64,000 bases of DNA from the NCBI RefSeq assembly GCF_030817655.1, contig NZ_JAUSZM010000003.1:744001-808000 (forward strand), given 5' to 3'. The stretch's first letter is position 1, and each line of letters starts with the position of its first letter. A model generated the notes under the pieces. It was not told the origin of the DNA. It worked only from the letters and a program-made list of their open reading frames with translations, and did not search any database. Of the stretch, positions 26,329 through 35,643 are shown one piece after another. The position numbers and the translations under genes are program-made. This DNA is from Streptomyces sp. V4I2 (GTDB taxonomy: Bacteria; Actinomycetota; Actinomycetes; Streptomycetales; Streptomycetaceae).

Positions 26329-27744
26329 ATGAACGCGAAGCCGCCGGCCCCTGGGCTCTCCCGCGCCGGCAAGTCCCAGCGGGCGGCAGCGCCGCTGGGC
26401 GAACTCCCGACGCCGCAGACGGTGTCCCCGGGCCTGCCGCCGGCCGGGTCCTTCGACGCGCTCGGGCTGCCGCCGGAGCTGGTGAGGACGATGACCGGCC
26501 TCGGGGTGACGGAGCCCTTCCCGATCCAGGCGGCGACCCTTCCGAACGCGCTGGCCGGCCGCGATGTCCTCGGCCGCGCGCGGACCGGCTCCGGCAAGAC
26601 GCTGGCTTTCGGGCTTGCGCTGCTCGTGCGGACGGCAGGCCTGCGAGCGGAGTCGAAGCGGCCGCTCGCTCTGGTCCTGGTGCCGACCCGGGAACTCGCA
26701 CAGCAGGTGAGCGACGCGCTGGCACCGTACGCGCAGACGCTGAAGGTACGCCTGGCGACGGTCGTCGGCGGGCTGTCGATCAACCGGCAGTCGGCGGAGC
26801 TGAAGACCGGCGCCGAGGTGGTCATCGCGACGCCGGGGCGGCTGGCCGACCTGGTGTCGCGTCGGGACTGCGTCCTGAACCATGTGCGGATCACGGTGCT
26901 GGACGAGGCGGACCAGATGTGCGACCTGGGGTTCCTGCCGCAAGTCTCCGACGTCCTGGACCAGGTCCCCTCCGACGGGCAGCGGCTGCTGTTCTCGGCC
27001 ACGCTCGACCGCAACGTCGACCAGCTGGTGCGGAGCTACCTGCACGACCCGGTTCTCGCCTCGGTCGACCGGCTCGCGGGCTCCGTCACGACGATGGAAC
27101 ACCACGTGCTGAACATCCACGGCGCCGACAAGTACGCGACCGCGACCGAAATCGCCGCGCGCGACGGCCGGGTCCTGATGTTCCTGGACACCAAGGCGGG
27201 CGTGGACCAGTTCACCCGTCACCTGCGGGCCAGCGGTGTACGGGCGGCCGCCCTGCACAGCGGGAAGTCGCAGCCGCAGCGCACGCACACGCTCGGCCAG
27301 TTCAAGGACGGTGAGATCACCGTGCTGGTGGCCACCAACGTCGCGGCGCGGGGCATTCACATCGACGCGCTCGACCTCGTCGTCAATGTCGACCCGCCGG
27401 CCGACGCCAAGGACTACCTGCACCGTGGCGGGCGCACGGCGCGCGCCGGGGAGTCCGGGAACGTGGTCACCCTGGTCACCCCCAACCAGCGCCGCGATGT
27501 GAACCGGATGATGTCCGAGGCGGGCATCCGGCCGACGGTCACGCAGGTGCGCTCCGGCGAGGAGAAGCTGACCGCCATCACCGGGGCGAAGCGCCCGCCG
27601 ATCGAGTCGAAGGGCAGCGGCAACGCCCCTTTCCGTGGCCTCGGCACCCGTCCGGGCCGCCCCGCGAAGGAGTCCCGCAAAGCCGCCGAGGCCCGCAAGA
27701 CCGCGGAGGCCCGCGCGGCGGCCCGGGTACGCAAGGGCCGCTGA
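26329..27744 (+). CDS. DEAD-box ATP-dependent RNA helicase
   Basis: A 471-aa RNA helicase with all core motifs: Q motif region PFPIQAATLP, motif I ARTGSGKT, Ia PTRELAQQ, Ib TPGRL, II DEAD (VLDEADQMC), III SAT (LFSATLD), V ATNVAARGIHID, VI HRGGRTARAGESG. The basic C-terminal tail (about 430-471, Arg/Lys/Ala-rich) probably contacts RNA. ATG 26329 has AGGAAGG 7 bases upstream. RNA remodelling in the cytosol, often cold-induced. The leader contains a perfect hairpin, which suggests transcript-level control. Confidence 0.93.
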   Translation: MNAKPPAPGLSRAGKSQRAAAPLGELPTPQTVSPGLPPAGSFDALGLPPELVRTMTGLGVTEPFPIQAATLPNALAGRDVLGRARTGSGKTLAFGLALLVRTAGLRAESKRPLALVLVPTRELAQQVSDALAPYAQTLKVRLATVVGGLSINRQSAELKTGAEVVIATPGRLADLVSRRDCVLNHVRITVLDEADQMCDLGFLPQVSDVLDQVPSDGQRLLFSATLDRNVDQLVRSYLHDPVLASVDRLAGSVTTMEHHVLNIHGADKYATATEIAARDGRVLMFLDTKAGVDQFTRHLRASGVRAAALHSGKSQPQRTHTLGQFKDGEITVLVATNVAARGIHIDALDLVVNVDPPADAKDYLHRGGRTARAGESGNVVTLVTPNQRRDVNRMMSEAGIRPTVTQVRSGEEKLTAITGAKRPPIESKGSGNAPFRGLGTRPGRPAKESRKAAEARKTAEARAAARVRKGR

Positions 27745-27997
27745 CGCCGCACCACTCGGTGATCTGCGCGAGCCGGGCGTGCAGGACGTCGTCGTCCACG
27801 GCGAGGGCGTCCGGCTCCTGACGGGTCCCGTGACGGTCACGCCGACGCGCGTACCACGATGCGGCCGGGCGCGGGCGCCGGAACTCAGTCGTTCTGGCCC
27901 TGGCGCACATCCCTGCACAAGGCCGCGCACACGCCACCTCAGGGTGCGTGTCGCGCTCTCCTCTCCCCGTGTTTCTCTTCGGCCGACTGCGGAGGTC
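27745..27997. other. Intergenic region between convergent genes
   Basis: About 250 bases between the helicase and the MerR gene. On the minus strand a short frame (EPDALAVDDDVLHARLAQIT) looks coding but has no start or domain. Probably a remnant; no terminator hairpin is obvious. Confidence 0.35.
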
Positions 27998-28759
27998 TCA
28001 TCCGCGCTCGCGGAGGTACGCCTCCAGCGCTGCGGCACCTGTCAGCATCGCCCGCCCGCGGGCGGACAGCCGACCGTGCCAGTCGCGCAGCGCGGCCTCC
28101 AGCGGCTCCAGCCCGCCGGCCGCCCGTACCTGGGTGATCAGCGGGGCGATCTGCTCCAGCAGGTAGCCGCCCCGCCTGAGTTGGTGAGCCAGCCGGGCGT
28201 CCCGTACGTCGGCCTCGTCGTAGACGCGGTACCCGGTCAGCGGGTCGCGGCACGGGCGCACCAGCCCGGCGCGCTCCCACTTGCGCAGCGTCGCGGGCCG
28301 GATTCCGAGTTCCGCCGCCAGCGGCCCGATGAACGTGCCGCCGGCCCCGGACACCGCGGCCGGCTCGGACACTGTGCCGGGCGCGGAGGCCGTGGTGGGC
28401 TGCAGGCCGCGGAGGGCGCTCTCCACGGCCTGGAGCGTCCGCCGATCGTCGAGGAGCTGGGCGTGGCTCTCGTCGATGAGCCGGAATGCCTCATCGACCG
28501 TGCCCTGGTTCACGGCCCTCATGATCGACGTCGCCGTCCGGTGACTGTGGCCGGGTACCAGGGCGAGGAACGCGCGCAGTGCCCCCGCGTGCAGCGAGGT
28601 GTAGGTGCGGTAGCCGTGGGGTGTGCGACCGGCGGCCGGAAGGATGCCGGCCTCTTCGTAGTTCCTGACCGCCTGCGTGGACAGGCCGTGCTCGCGCGCC
28701 AGGTCAACCGGCCTGAGCTGCCTGCCGCTTTGAAGGTTCTGTCCCACGGACCTGACCAT
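27998..28759 (-). CDS. TioE-type MerR regulator with two HTH domains
   Basis: A 253-aa regulator containing two MerR-type DNA-binding domains. The first (residues 12-80) reads LRPVDLAREHGLSTQAVRNY, EEAGILPAAGRTPHGYRTY; the second (about 140-205) reads FIGPLAAELGIRPATLRKWE, RAGLVRPCRDPLTGYRVY. The C-terminus (GGYLLEQIAPLITQVRAAGG) is the coiled dimer helix. This is the layout of the TioE-like family. ATG 28759 is uncertain (no RBS). Divergent from an erythromycin-esterase family gene across a palindromic operator, so it probably controls that gene. Confidence 0.87.
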   Translation of the reverse strand: MVRSVGQNLQSGRQLRPVDLAREHGLSTQAVRNYEEAGILPAAGRTPHGYRTYTSLHAGALRAFLALVPGHSHRTATSIMRAVNQGTVDEAFRLIDESHAQLLDDRRTLQAVESALRGLQPTTASAPGTVSEPAAVSGAGGTFIGPLAAELGIRPATLRKWERAGLVRPCRDPLTGYRVYDEADVRDARLAHQLRRGGYLLEQIAPLITQVRAAGGLEPLEAALRDWHGRLSARGRAMLTGAAALEAYLRERG

Positions 28760-28772
28760 ATCGCGGGAAAGT

Positions 28773-28802
28773 TTCAACGGAAGGTTCAACGATACCGTTG
28801 AA
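28773..28802. promoter_or_regulatory. Palindromic operator between MerR and esterase genes
   Basis: TTCAACG-atac-CGTTGAA (28785-28802) is a perfect 7-bp inverted repeat with a 4-nt spacer, and a third TTCAACG copy lies 12 bases upstream at 28773. It lies immediately before the esterase start (28806). Likely the binding site of the MerR regulator. Confidence 0.65.
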
Positions 28803-28805
28803 GGC

Positions 28806-30011
28806 ATGGCCACTGACATCAGCGACACCACTCATGCCTTCGAGGCCGCCGCCGTCATGAAGCTGCTTCCGGCCCGGCCTCGGCTGCTCGCCCTCGGCGA
28901 GCCCACCCACGGCGAGGACACTCTGCTCGACCTGCGCAACGAACTCTTCCGGCAGCTCGTCGAGCAGGAGGGCTACCGGACGATCGCGATCGAGAGCGAC
29001 TGCGTGAGGGGCCTGGTCGTGGACGACTACGTCACCTCGGGCACGGGCACCCTCGACGAGGTCATGGAGCACGGATTCAGCCACGGGTGGGGCACGTCCG
29101 CGGCCAACCGCGAGCTGGTGCGCTGGATGCGCGCCCACAACGACGGCCGGCCCACGTCCGAGCGGCTCCGCTTCACGGGTGCCGACGGCCCGCTGGAGAT
29201 CACCCACGCCGCGAGCCCCCGGCAGACCCTCACCGCACTCCACAGCTACCTCGCGGCCCACCTGGACGCGGTGCTGCTCCCCTGCACCGCGGAAACACTC
29301 GACCGCCTGCTGGGCACCGACGACCGGTGGACCCATCCCGGCGCGATGACGGACCCGTCCCAGTCCGTGGGGCAGTCGGCCGAGGCCAGTCGGCTGCGGC
29401 TGCTCGCCGACGATCTGGTGGCGCTGCTCGACGCGCAGACGCCGCACCTGATCACGGCGACCTCGCGGGACGGCTGGGACCGGGCCCGCCTGTACGGGCG
29501 TACCGCTGTCGGCCTGCTGCGCTACCACTACTGGATGGCCGACACCTCACCGGCCCGCATGACCCGGCTGGTGGGCCTGCGGGACCAGATGATGGCCGAC
29601 AACCTCCTCGCCGTCGCCGAACGGGGCCCGGCACTCGTCCACGCCCACAACTCCCATCTCCAGCGGGCGAAGAGCACGATGCGGATGTGGGACCAGCCGC
29701 TGCTGGAGTGGTGGAGCGCCGGCGCAATCGTGAGCGCCCACCTGGGCGAGGAGTACGCCTTCCTTGCCACGGCCCTCGGCACGATCCGGCACCAGGGAGT
29801 GGGCGCCCCGCCGCCGGACACCGTCGAAGGACTCCTCTACGCACTCCCGGAGGACCGCTGCGTCATCGACGCTCCGCGGCTGGCCACCGCCCTCGACACC
29901 ACGCGGCCCGCGCTCCGCGTATCCCCCTGGTTCGGCTACGCCCCGTTCGACCCAGCCCACTTGGCGGGCAGCGACGGCCTGGTGTTCGTCAAAGACGTCC
30001 CGCAGAGCTAG
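28806..30011 (+). CDS. Erythromycin esterase family protein
   Basis: A 401-aa soluble enzyme of the EreA/EreB-like family, which hydrolyses macrolide lactones or related esters. Active-site features: LLALGEPTHGEDTLLDLRNE with the conserved G-E-x-x-H, IAIESDCVRG, and VHAHNSHLQRAK with the conserved His. ATG 28806 is the only reasonable start; the upstream GAAGG overlaps the operator. Many family members do not confer macrolide resistance, so the true substrate is open. Divergent regulation by the TioE-type protein fits drug-inducible expression. Confidence 0.85.
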   Translation: MATDISDTTHAFEAAAVMKLLPARPRLLALGEPTHGEDTLLDLRNELFRQLVEQEGYRTIAIESDCVRGLVVDDYVTSGTGTLDEVMEHGFSHGWGTSAANRELVRWMRAHNDGRPTSERLRFTGADGPLEITHAASPRQTLTALHSYLAAHLDAVLLPCTAETLDRLLGTDDRWTHPGAMTDPSQSVGQSAEASRLRLLADDLVALLDAQTPHLITATSRDGWDRARLYGRTAVGLLRYHYWMADTSPARMTRLVGLRDQMMADNLLAVAERGPALVHAHNSHLQRAKSTMRMWDQPLLEWWSAGAIVSAHLGEEYAFLATALGTIRHQGVGAPPPDTVEGLLYALPEDRCVIDAPRLATALDTTRPALRVSPWFGYAPFDPAHLAGSDGLVFVKDVPQS

Positions 30012-30089
30012 TGCCACGATCAGCAGTCCGGCGTGTCGGGGCGCCTCGGACTGCGCGAGAGGCTGTCCGGCCCCGTCAACGCGCATACG

Positions 30090-30784
30090 CCTACGACCGG
30101 TAAGCGCCTGCCGCCCCGGGTGCCGGCAAGCTGGTGGCTTCCGCGATGCGATGGGCTCCGGTGACGACTTGAAGCAGCGCTTCACGTTCTCCGGATTGTC
30201 GTGCCTCGCTCAGCCAAAGGCATCAGCAGGCTCGTTCCGGCTCCCGAGACGGTCAGGCCGGAGCGCCTCCCTTGGTGCAGGTCCCAGCCGGTGCCCCGCC
30301 CGGCCGGCGCGGATTGCGGGTCCGGCAGCGGGCGGGCCTGCCCGTACGACACCGCGCCGGCCCGGTGCACGAGCACACATCTCCGGGCGAGACGGCCTGC
30401 CCGGTCGGGGGCCACGCGTGCGGCCCTTGATCAGGCCGGGCAGCAGCAGCCCAGTGTCGGCTTCCCAGAAGTCCGTCTCCGATACGAAGTCCTCATGCCC
30501 GGCCCGGTCCAGCTCCTCGATGTCGACGCCCACGATCTCCTCAGCCCGCGGGGTGGACCTCCCGGCCAACGAGCAGCCGGTCTACGGCGACTTCGAGCGC
30601 GCCGGGTCTGGAAGTCCTGCGGCGTCATGCGCTTGGCCCGGTCTGGGACCGGCGGACCGTCGTAGCCGTGCTCGGCGCACCAGCCGGGCGCTCCCCAGGT
30701 ATGCGGGTCGTAGTTCCGCACTCGGTGGTCAACAGCAGGGAGTCCAAATCGCTCAGGACTCGGACTCCGGTTGAACTGCGTCAT
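30090..30784 (-). pseudogene. Decayed gene of unrecognised family
   Basis: Several natural-looking protein segments follow one another on the minus strand in alternating frames: LPAVDHRVRNYDPHTWGAPG and CAEHGYDGPPVPDRAKRMTP, then [16 protein letters not shown], then [39 protein letters not shown], and near the end [20 protein letters not shown]. At least three frame changes and stops separate them. I do not recognise the family. Taken together they look like one inactivated gene or two adjacent ones. Confidence 0.45.
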
Positions 30785-30920
30785 GCCAGTTCAGTGCTTG
30801 CGTCACCTGGTGGTGCGTCTCTTCGGCCACCACGCGGGCTTCCGCCACGGCATCCCCGCGTTCACGCACCAAGCTCTCGTAGACCGGCAGGTGATCGTTT
30901 TCGGCTGAGTTGGTTTTCAC
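30753..30920 (-). CDS. Small hypothetical protein (55 aa)
   Basis: A 55-aa hydrophilic, probably helical protein (DHLPVYESLVRERGDAVAEA, RVVAEETHHQVTQALNW). GTG 30920 has AAGGA 9 bases upstream. Its C-terminal codons overlap the start of the decayed gene below it. No family is recognised; similar short acidic helical proteins are common in streptomycetes. Confidence 0.5.
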   Translation of the reverse strand: MKTNSAENDHLPVYESLVRERGDAVAEARVVAEETHHQVTQALNWHDAVQPESES

Positions 30921-31003
30921 TGGGCTGATCCTTATCGGTGTCGTACTCCGGGCGGCCTGGCCGCGCCGCGAAATTCTGGGGGCTCTCAAGGCCGGTAATG
31001 CGG

Positions 31004-31360
31004 TCATGCACGGTTGAGCCGCGCGGCGATCCCGTGACCGACGAGCAGATAAAGCACGGCGGGCAGACCGTAATTGAGGAACACTCGAAGGCCCTCTGTT
31101 TCCATGGTGAAAATGTCCTGCGACCACCAGGCCAGCCAATCGGCCGTTCCGTGCACGAACTCGACGAAGACATTCGCTTCGTTGGCCCCGAGCAGGTGGA
31201 GCAGAATCCACAGGCCCAGGAAGCCGGCGGCGATGTCAGCGATCGTGTGGATGGCCAGGGCTGCGCGTCGGGCACCGGCCTGGTCCCGTTGGTAGGGGCG
31301 CGGGCCGGTCGGGGGCTGGTCGTAGGAGTGGTATCCGGGCACCGGGTCGGGATTGCTCAC
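31004..31360 (-). CDS. Small integral membrane protein
   Basis: A 118-aa protein with a Pro/Tyr-rich cytosolic head (VPGYHSYDQPPTGPRPYQRD) and two hydrophobic segments (AADIAAGFLGLWILLHLLG-type and VFLNYGLPAVLYLLVGHGI) separated by an amphipathic loop (FVEFVHGTADWLAWWSQDIF). Similar short proteins are widespread in streptomycetes; function unknown. GTG 31360 is chosen as the start; GGAAATCA upstream is only a weak RBS. Confidence 0.72.
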   Translation of the reverse strand: MSNPDPVPGYHSYDQPPTGPRPYQRDQAGARRAALAIHTIADIAAGFLGLWILLHLLGANEANVFVEFVHGTADWLAWWSQDIFTMETEGLRVFLNYGLPAVLYLLVGHGIAARLNRA

Positions 31361-31586
31361 TGATTTCCCATCTGACTCATGATCTTGCAAGCCGGAGTAC
31401 GGCAATGTCTCCGCGTTTCCCGCGCAACTCGGCACACGGGTACGTGCATGTCTGCGTCATGGGTCCGCCGCCGTGTTACACGCCCCAGAGATATTCAGCA
31501 TTCGGGCACACGTGCTGCAGATTTCCCACTCAATGTGCGAGTGAGGTGCTCCTTGATGCGCCAAGATCGCGCTCTCTTGCCCTGCG

Positions 31587-32742
31587 CTACGCCAGCCGGG
31601 TGGGCGGCTGCCACTCGAGCAGCAGGATCGTCGCATCGTCGCGCAGGTGACTGGACTTCGCGTCCAGGATGGAGTGGATCAGACGCCTCAGCGTTTCGGA
31701 TGCGAGTTCTCCGGCGGCCGTCGCCCGGATGACATAGTCGGCGAAGCGTTCGAGGCCGAAGAGGTTGTTGTCGCGGGTGCGCGCCTCGGTGACGCCGTCG
31801 GTGTAGAGCAACACCCGGTCGCCCGGTTGCAGGGCGCATTCGTGAATCCGGCGCGGTCGTCCTGCCAAGAGGAACGGCAGTCCCATCGGCGGGTCCGGCT
31901 CACGTTCGAGCGCGTCGACAATCAACTGCTGGTCACGGATGAGAAGGGGCGCGGGGTGACCGCAGTTGGCCCACCGCAGCATCCCGGTGGCGCGGTCCAA
32001 CTGGGTCAGTACGCCCGTACAGAACTGATCGGGAAACACTCGGCGAGCGCCTGGTCCACGAGGTCGACCAGTTCGGACAGATCCGCGCCGGTGCGCCGGG
32101 CGTTGCGGCATGCGGCGAGGGAGACGGCGCTGGTCAGTCCTGAGGCGAGGTTGTGCCCCATGGCGTCCAGGACGGTGGCGTGCAGCGTCGTGTCCGTCAG
32201 GGAATGGTCGAAGGCGTCGCCGCCGATCTCTTAGGCAGGCTCGAGTACGGCCGTGGAGATGACGTGCCCGTTGCCGATCGTGCGCGGAGGGAGAAACGCC
32301 CGCAGCAGTTCGGCGGGCAGCAGCATGGGTTCGACGCGCGTCCGGCGGACGAAGGAGTCCTGCTGAGCAGTGCGCCGAGTGCTCTGCCGCGAGTGAGTGA
32401 TGCCGCCGTGAGCACACGGGCGTGCACGGCGAGGACTCCAAGGCGCTCGGCTCCGTCGAGCAGTGGGAACCAGGCCGTCATCCCGTCCGTCCCCGACTCC
32501 TCGACCCGGAGTGACTGTGTGCGATAGGTCCAGCCCGCCAGCGAGCCGTCGATCGGCAGGGTGGAGGCAATGTCGGTCAGCGGGACGAGGCTGCGTTGTT
32601 GCAGGTCGGCGAGGTACACCACGGCGTGCTGAAGTCCCAGTGCCTTTGTGCAGCGGGCCACCGCGGTGGACAACTCGAGTGTGGAGTTGACAGGGTCGGC
32701 GAGGAATTCCCTGAGCTGCTCGTCGCTGACCTCGGCCGTCAC
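31587..32742 (-). pseudogene. GAF-SpoIIE PP2C phosphatase with three lesions
   Basis: The complete plan of a GAF + SpoIIE-type serine phosphatase is present but broken. GAF part (32742 to about 32365): AVARCTKALGLQHAVVYLAD, LAGWTYRTQSLRVEES. Near 32365 a one-base shift is needed to reach RVEPMLLPAELLRAFLPPRT; at about 32231 a TAA replaces a codon in EPA-x-EIGGDAFDHSL; near 32030 another shift leads to FPDQFCTGVL, CGHPAPLLIRD, DRVLLYTDGVTEAR and LRDDATILLL. Metal-site Asp residues remain. Inactive unless the lesions are errors. Confidence 0.85.
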
Positions 32743-32887
32743 GTCATCACCGCCTAGTGGACTGATCGTCTGGCCCCAGCCTCACACCCGGCGCCGTGAT
32801 CCGCAGGTCGAGGTCGGCCCACGGCACGAGGAGCCGGCGGGCGTCGGCCGTGGCTCGCCGTATGGGGCTCGACGTGTGGTGCCGGGT

Positions 32888-33649
32888 TCAGTCCCTGCGT
32901 ACGTCGACGTCACCGTTGACCGTGGTCAGCGTCATGCTGGGCCCGTGGGGAACGTCCCGCGTGGGGACGGCGACCGTGGCGCGACCGTTGTCCGTGCCCG
33001 CGGTGACCGCGTAGGCAGGGGCGTTGTGCGGGACGGTGACGCCGACCGAGCCATTGGTGGTCGTCGCGGTGACGCTCGACGGGGCGGTAGCGCAGGCGAG
33101 CTTCACATCGCCGTTGGTGGTCGCCGCGTACAGCCGAGGCGTGTCGAGGGCCGTCGCGCGCACCGAGCCGTTGCGGGTGGACAGCCGTACCGCGGCATCG
33201 TCGTCTCCGGATCGGGTGACCGTCACGTCGCCGTTGAGGGTCGTCAGGTCCAACGCGGCAGCGATGTCAGCCGCGTCGATGCCCGCGTTGCGGGCACTGA
33301 CCGTGACGCTCACGCCGTCCGGGACCTTGACGTAGGGCATGCGGGGACACGCTCCCCCGCCCCGGGCCCGGTCCGCACACGAGAGGTCGAGGGTCCATGT
33401 GCCGTCGCGGTGCGACCAATCGGCACCGGCACGGTCGTCCACGATGGCCCGGTGACCGTCCGCGGGGCGCAGCAGCAGCCCGTTGTCGGTCGTGATGACC
33501 AGGTGACGACCGGAGGCCCCAAGGGCGGGTCCCGCCGCGACCGAGCCGTTGGACGCCCCGCCCCCATGGTCACCGCACGACACGGCGACGGGAAGAACCG
33601 TCAGCACGACGGTCACGGACAGCACCCGCCTTGTCGGTATCGCCTTCAT
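32888..33649 (-). CDS. DUF4097-type lipoprotein with beta repeats
   Basis: A 253-aa exported protein. Residues 1-26 are a lipoprotein signal ending in VAVSC, so the protein is probably anchored outside the membrane. The rest is a regular beta-helix-like repeat: LTTLNGDVTVTRSGD, LSTRNGSVRATALDT, AATTNGDVKLACATA, ATTTNGSVGVTVPHN, LTTVNGDVDVRRD; N-G-D/S-V marks each turn. This matches the DUF4097 (adhesin-like) family. ATG 33649 places the lipobox correctly; an earlier ATG at 33682 exists. Divergent from the methyltransferase at 33779. Confidence 0.82.
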   Translation of the reverse strand: MKAIPTRRVLSVTVVLTVLPVAVSCGDHGGGASNGSVAAGPALGASGRHLVITTDNGLLLRPADGHRAIVDDRAGADWSHRDGTWTLDLSCADRARGGGACPRMPYVKVPDGVSVTVSARNAGIDAADIAAALDLTTLNGDVTVTRSGDDDAAVRLSTRNGSVRATALDTPRLYAATTNGDVKLACATAPSSVTATTTNGSVGVTVPHNAPAYAVTAGTDNGRATVAVPTRDVPHGPSMTLTTVNGDVDVRRD

Positions 33650-33778
33650 GCCGCTACGAATGCCCCGACCCGGCACCGTCATGGCCAGGCCACCGGTCAG
33701 TACCGAAGCCGGCTGCCGGCCCCGCCCCCGGGCGAAATCCACGCGCGGCGCGAAGGGCTCCCGCAGTACGGTCTGGCG

Positions 33779-34519
33779 ATGGACGATCAGGACGGTTACT
33801 TCGGAGAACGGGTCGCGGCGGCCTACGACGAGTCGTCAGCGGACATGTTCGACCCGAGTGTCGTGGAGACGACGGCCGGCTTCCTGGCGGAGCTGGCCGG
33901 CGGCGGCCGGGCCCTTGAGCTGGGCATCGGGACGGGACGCATCGCCTTGCCGCTGGCACGTCACGGAGTCCCGGTCCACGGCATCGATCGGTCACGGGCG
34001 ATGGTGGCCCGGCTGCGTGCCAAACCAGGCGGTGCCGCGATCGGCGTCACGATCGGTGACTTCGCGACGACCAGGGTGGACGGGACGTTCTCCGTCGCCT
34101 ACCTGCTCTTCAACACGATCATGAATCTGACGACGCAGGCGGCCCAGGTGGCCTGTTTCCGCAATGCGGCGGCTCACCTGGAACCCGGGGGCTGTTTCGT
34201 CATCGAGGTCATGATCCCCGAACTGCGCAAGCTCCCGGCGGGGCAGAGCGTCGTGCCGTTCCACGTGAGCCCGACGCGGTGGGCGTTCGACGTCTACGAC
34301 GTCGCCACCCAGGCGACGAGTTCGAACTACGTCGAAGTCGTCGACGGCCGTGGTGAGTACCGGTCGATCCCCTTCCGGTATGTGTGGCCGTCCGAACTCG
34401 ACCTAATGGCCCAGCTCGCCGGGCTGCGACTGCGCGAGCGGTGGGAGGGATGGACGCGGGAGCCCTTCACCAGCGAGAGCGGCCGGCACGTCTCGGTCTG
34501 GGAGAAAACCGCCGACTGA
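33779..34519 (+). CDS. Class I SAM-dependent methyltransferase
   Basis: A 246-aa methyltransferase. Motif I is ALELGIGTGRIALPLA, the strand-2 acidic residue lies in VHGIDRSRAMV, and FSVAYLLFNTIMNLTTQ covers motif IV/V. LEPGGCFVIEVMIPE is the following strand. The family includes small-molecule methyltransferases; substrate unknown. ATG 33779 is selected by the start of similarity; there is no strong RBS. Ends 25 bases before the convergent gap gene. Confidence 0.87.
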   Translation: MDDQDGYFGERVAAAYDESSADMFDPSVVETTAGFLAELAGGGRALELGIGTGRIALPLARHGVPVHGIDRSRAMVARLRAKPGGAAIGVTIGDFATTRVDGTFSVAYLLFNTIMNLTTQAAQVACFRNAAAHLEPGGCFVIEVMIPELRKLPAGQSVVPFHVSPTRWAFDVYDVATQATSSNYVEVVDGRGEYRSIPFRYVWPSELDLMAQLAGLRLRERWEGWTREPFTSESGRHVSVWEKTAD

Positions 34520-34544
34520 CCGGCCTTGTTCACGCGTCGTGACG

Positions 34545-35543
34545 TCAGGGAGTGGCGAGGAGTTCCAGCGTGTCGATCACACGGTTCGAGAAGCCCCACT
34601 CGTTGTCGTACCAGGCGACCACCTTCACGTGGCGGCCGTCGACGCGGGTCAGGTCCGAGTCGAAGATCGCCGAGGCCGGATTGCCCGTGATGTCGGAGGA
34701 GACGAGCGGGAAGTCCGAGTACTCGAGGATGCCGGCGAGCGGCCCCTGTGCCGCGGAGCGGTACGCCTCCAGCACGTCGTCGCGTGTGACGTCGCGGGCG
34801 ACGGTCGTGTTGAGCTCGACGATGGAACCCACCGGAACCGGTACCCGGATCGAGTCGCCCGACAGCTTGCCGTCCAGGTTCGGAAGCACATGGCCGATCG
34901 CCTTGGCGGCGCCGGTCGTCGTCGGCACGATGTTGACGGCGGCGGCCCTGGCACGACGGGCGTCGCGGTGCGGACCGTCCTGCAGGTTCTGCTCCTGCGT
35001 GTAGGCGTGCACCGTCGTCATGAAGCCGTGCTCGATACCGGCGAGTTCGTCGAGCACCGATGCCAGTGGTGCGAGCGCGTTGGTCGTGCACGAGGCGTTC
35101 GAGACGATCGTGTGCACGGCTGGGTCGTACGCGTCCGTGTTGACCCCGAACGCCAGCGTGACATCGGCGCCGTCCGAGGGCGCGCTGACGAGCACCTTCT
35201 TCGCACCCGCGTCGAGGTGAGCGCGGGCAGCCTTGGCCGACGTGAAGCGGCCGGTCGCCTCGAGGACGATGTCGACACCGAGTTCGGCCCATGGCAGCTG
35301 CGCCGGTTCGCGCTCGGCGAGCACCGTGATGCGACGGCCGTCGACGACGAGGGCGTCCCCGTCCACGGTCACCGGACGACCGAGCCGGCCGGCCGTGGTG
35401 TCGTAGGCGAGCAGCCGCGCGAGGGTGGCGGGCTCCGTGAGGTCGTTGACGGCGACGACCTCGAGGTCGCTGTCGCGTTCGAGCAGTGCGCGCAGCACAT
35501 TGCGCCCGATGCGGCCGAATCCGTTGACGGCGATGCGAGTCAT
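34545..35543 (-). CDS. gap: Type I glyceraldehyde-3-phosphate dehydrogenase
   Basis: A 332-aa NAD-dependent GAPDH of glycolysis/gluconeogenesis. N-terminal cofactor motif GFGRIGRNVLRA, catalytic Cys in SNASCTTNALAPL, substrate loop PTTTGAAKAIG and WYDNEWGFSNRV are all present. Length is normal. ATG 35543 has GAAGGGAGACC upstream. Streptomycetes usually have more than one gap gene, and this one lies in an accessory neighbourhood, so it is probably the secondary copy. Convergent with the methyltransferase and downstream of a GlxA-type regulator reading the same way. Confidence 0.95.
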   Translation of the reverse strand: MTRIAVNGFGRIGRNVLRALLERDSDLEVVAVNDLTEPATLARLLAYDTTAGRLGRPVTVDGDALVVDGRRITVLAEREPAQLPWAELGVDIVLEATGRFTSAKAARAHLDAGAKKVLVSAPSDGADVTLAFGVNTDAYDPAVHTIVSNASCTTNALAPLASVLDELAGIEHGFMTTVHAYTQEQNLQDGPHRDARRARAAAVNIVPTTTGAAKAIGHVLPNLDGKLSGDSIRVPVPVGSIVELNTTVARDVTRDDVLEAYRSAAQGPLAGILEYSDFPLVSSDITGNPASAIFDSDLTRVDGRHVKVVAWYDNEWGFSNRVIDTLELLATP

Positions 35544-35643
35544 GAATGGTCTCCCTTCGGTTCCCCACCAGGTTCGCTCGCGGCTTCCGCCCCTGACAGT
35601 GGCGCGATCGCCACGGTTCGCAAGGATCGCGCCAGTGGCAGGG

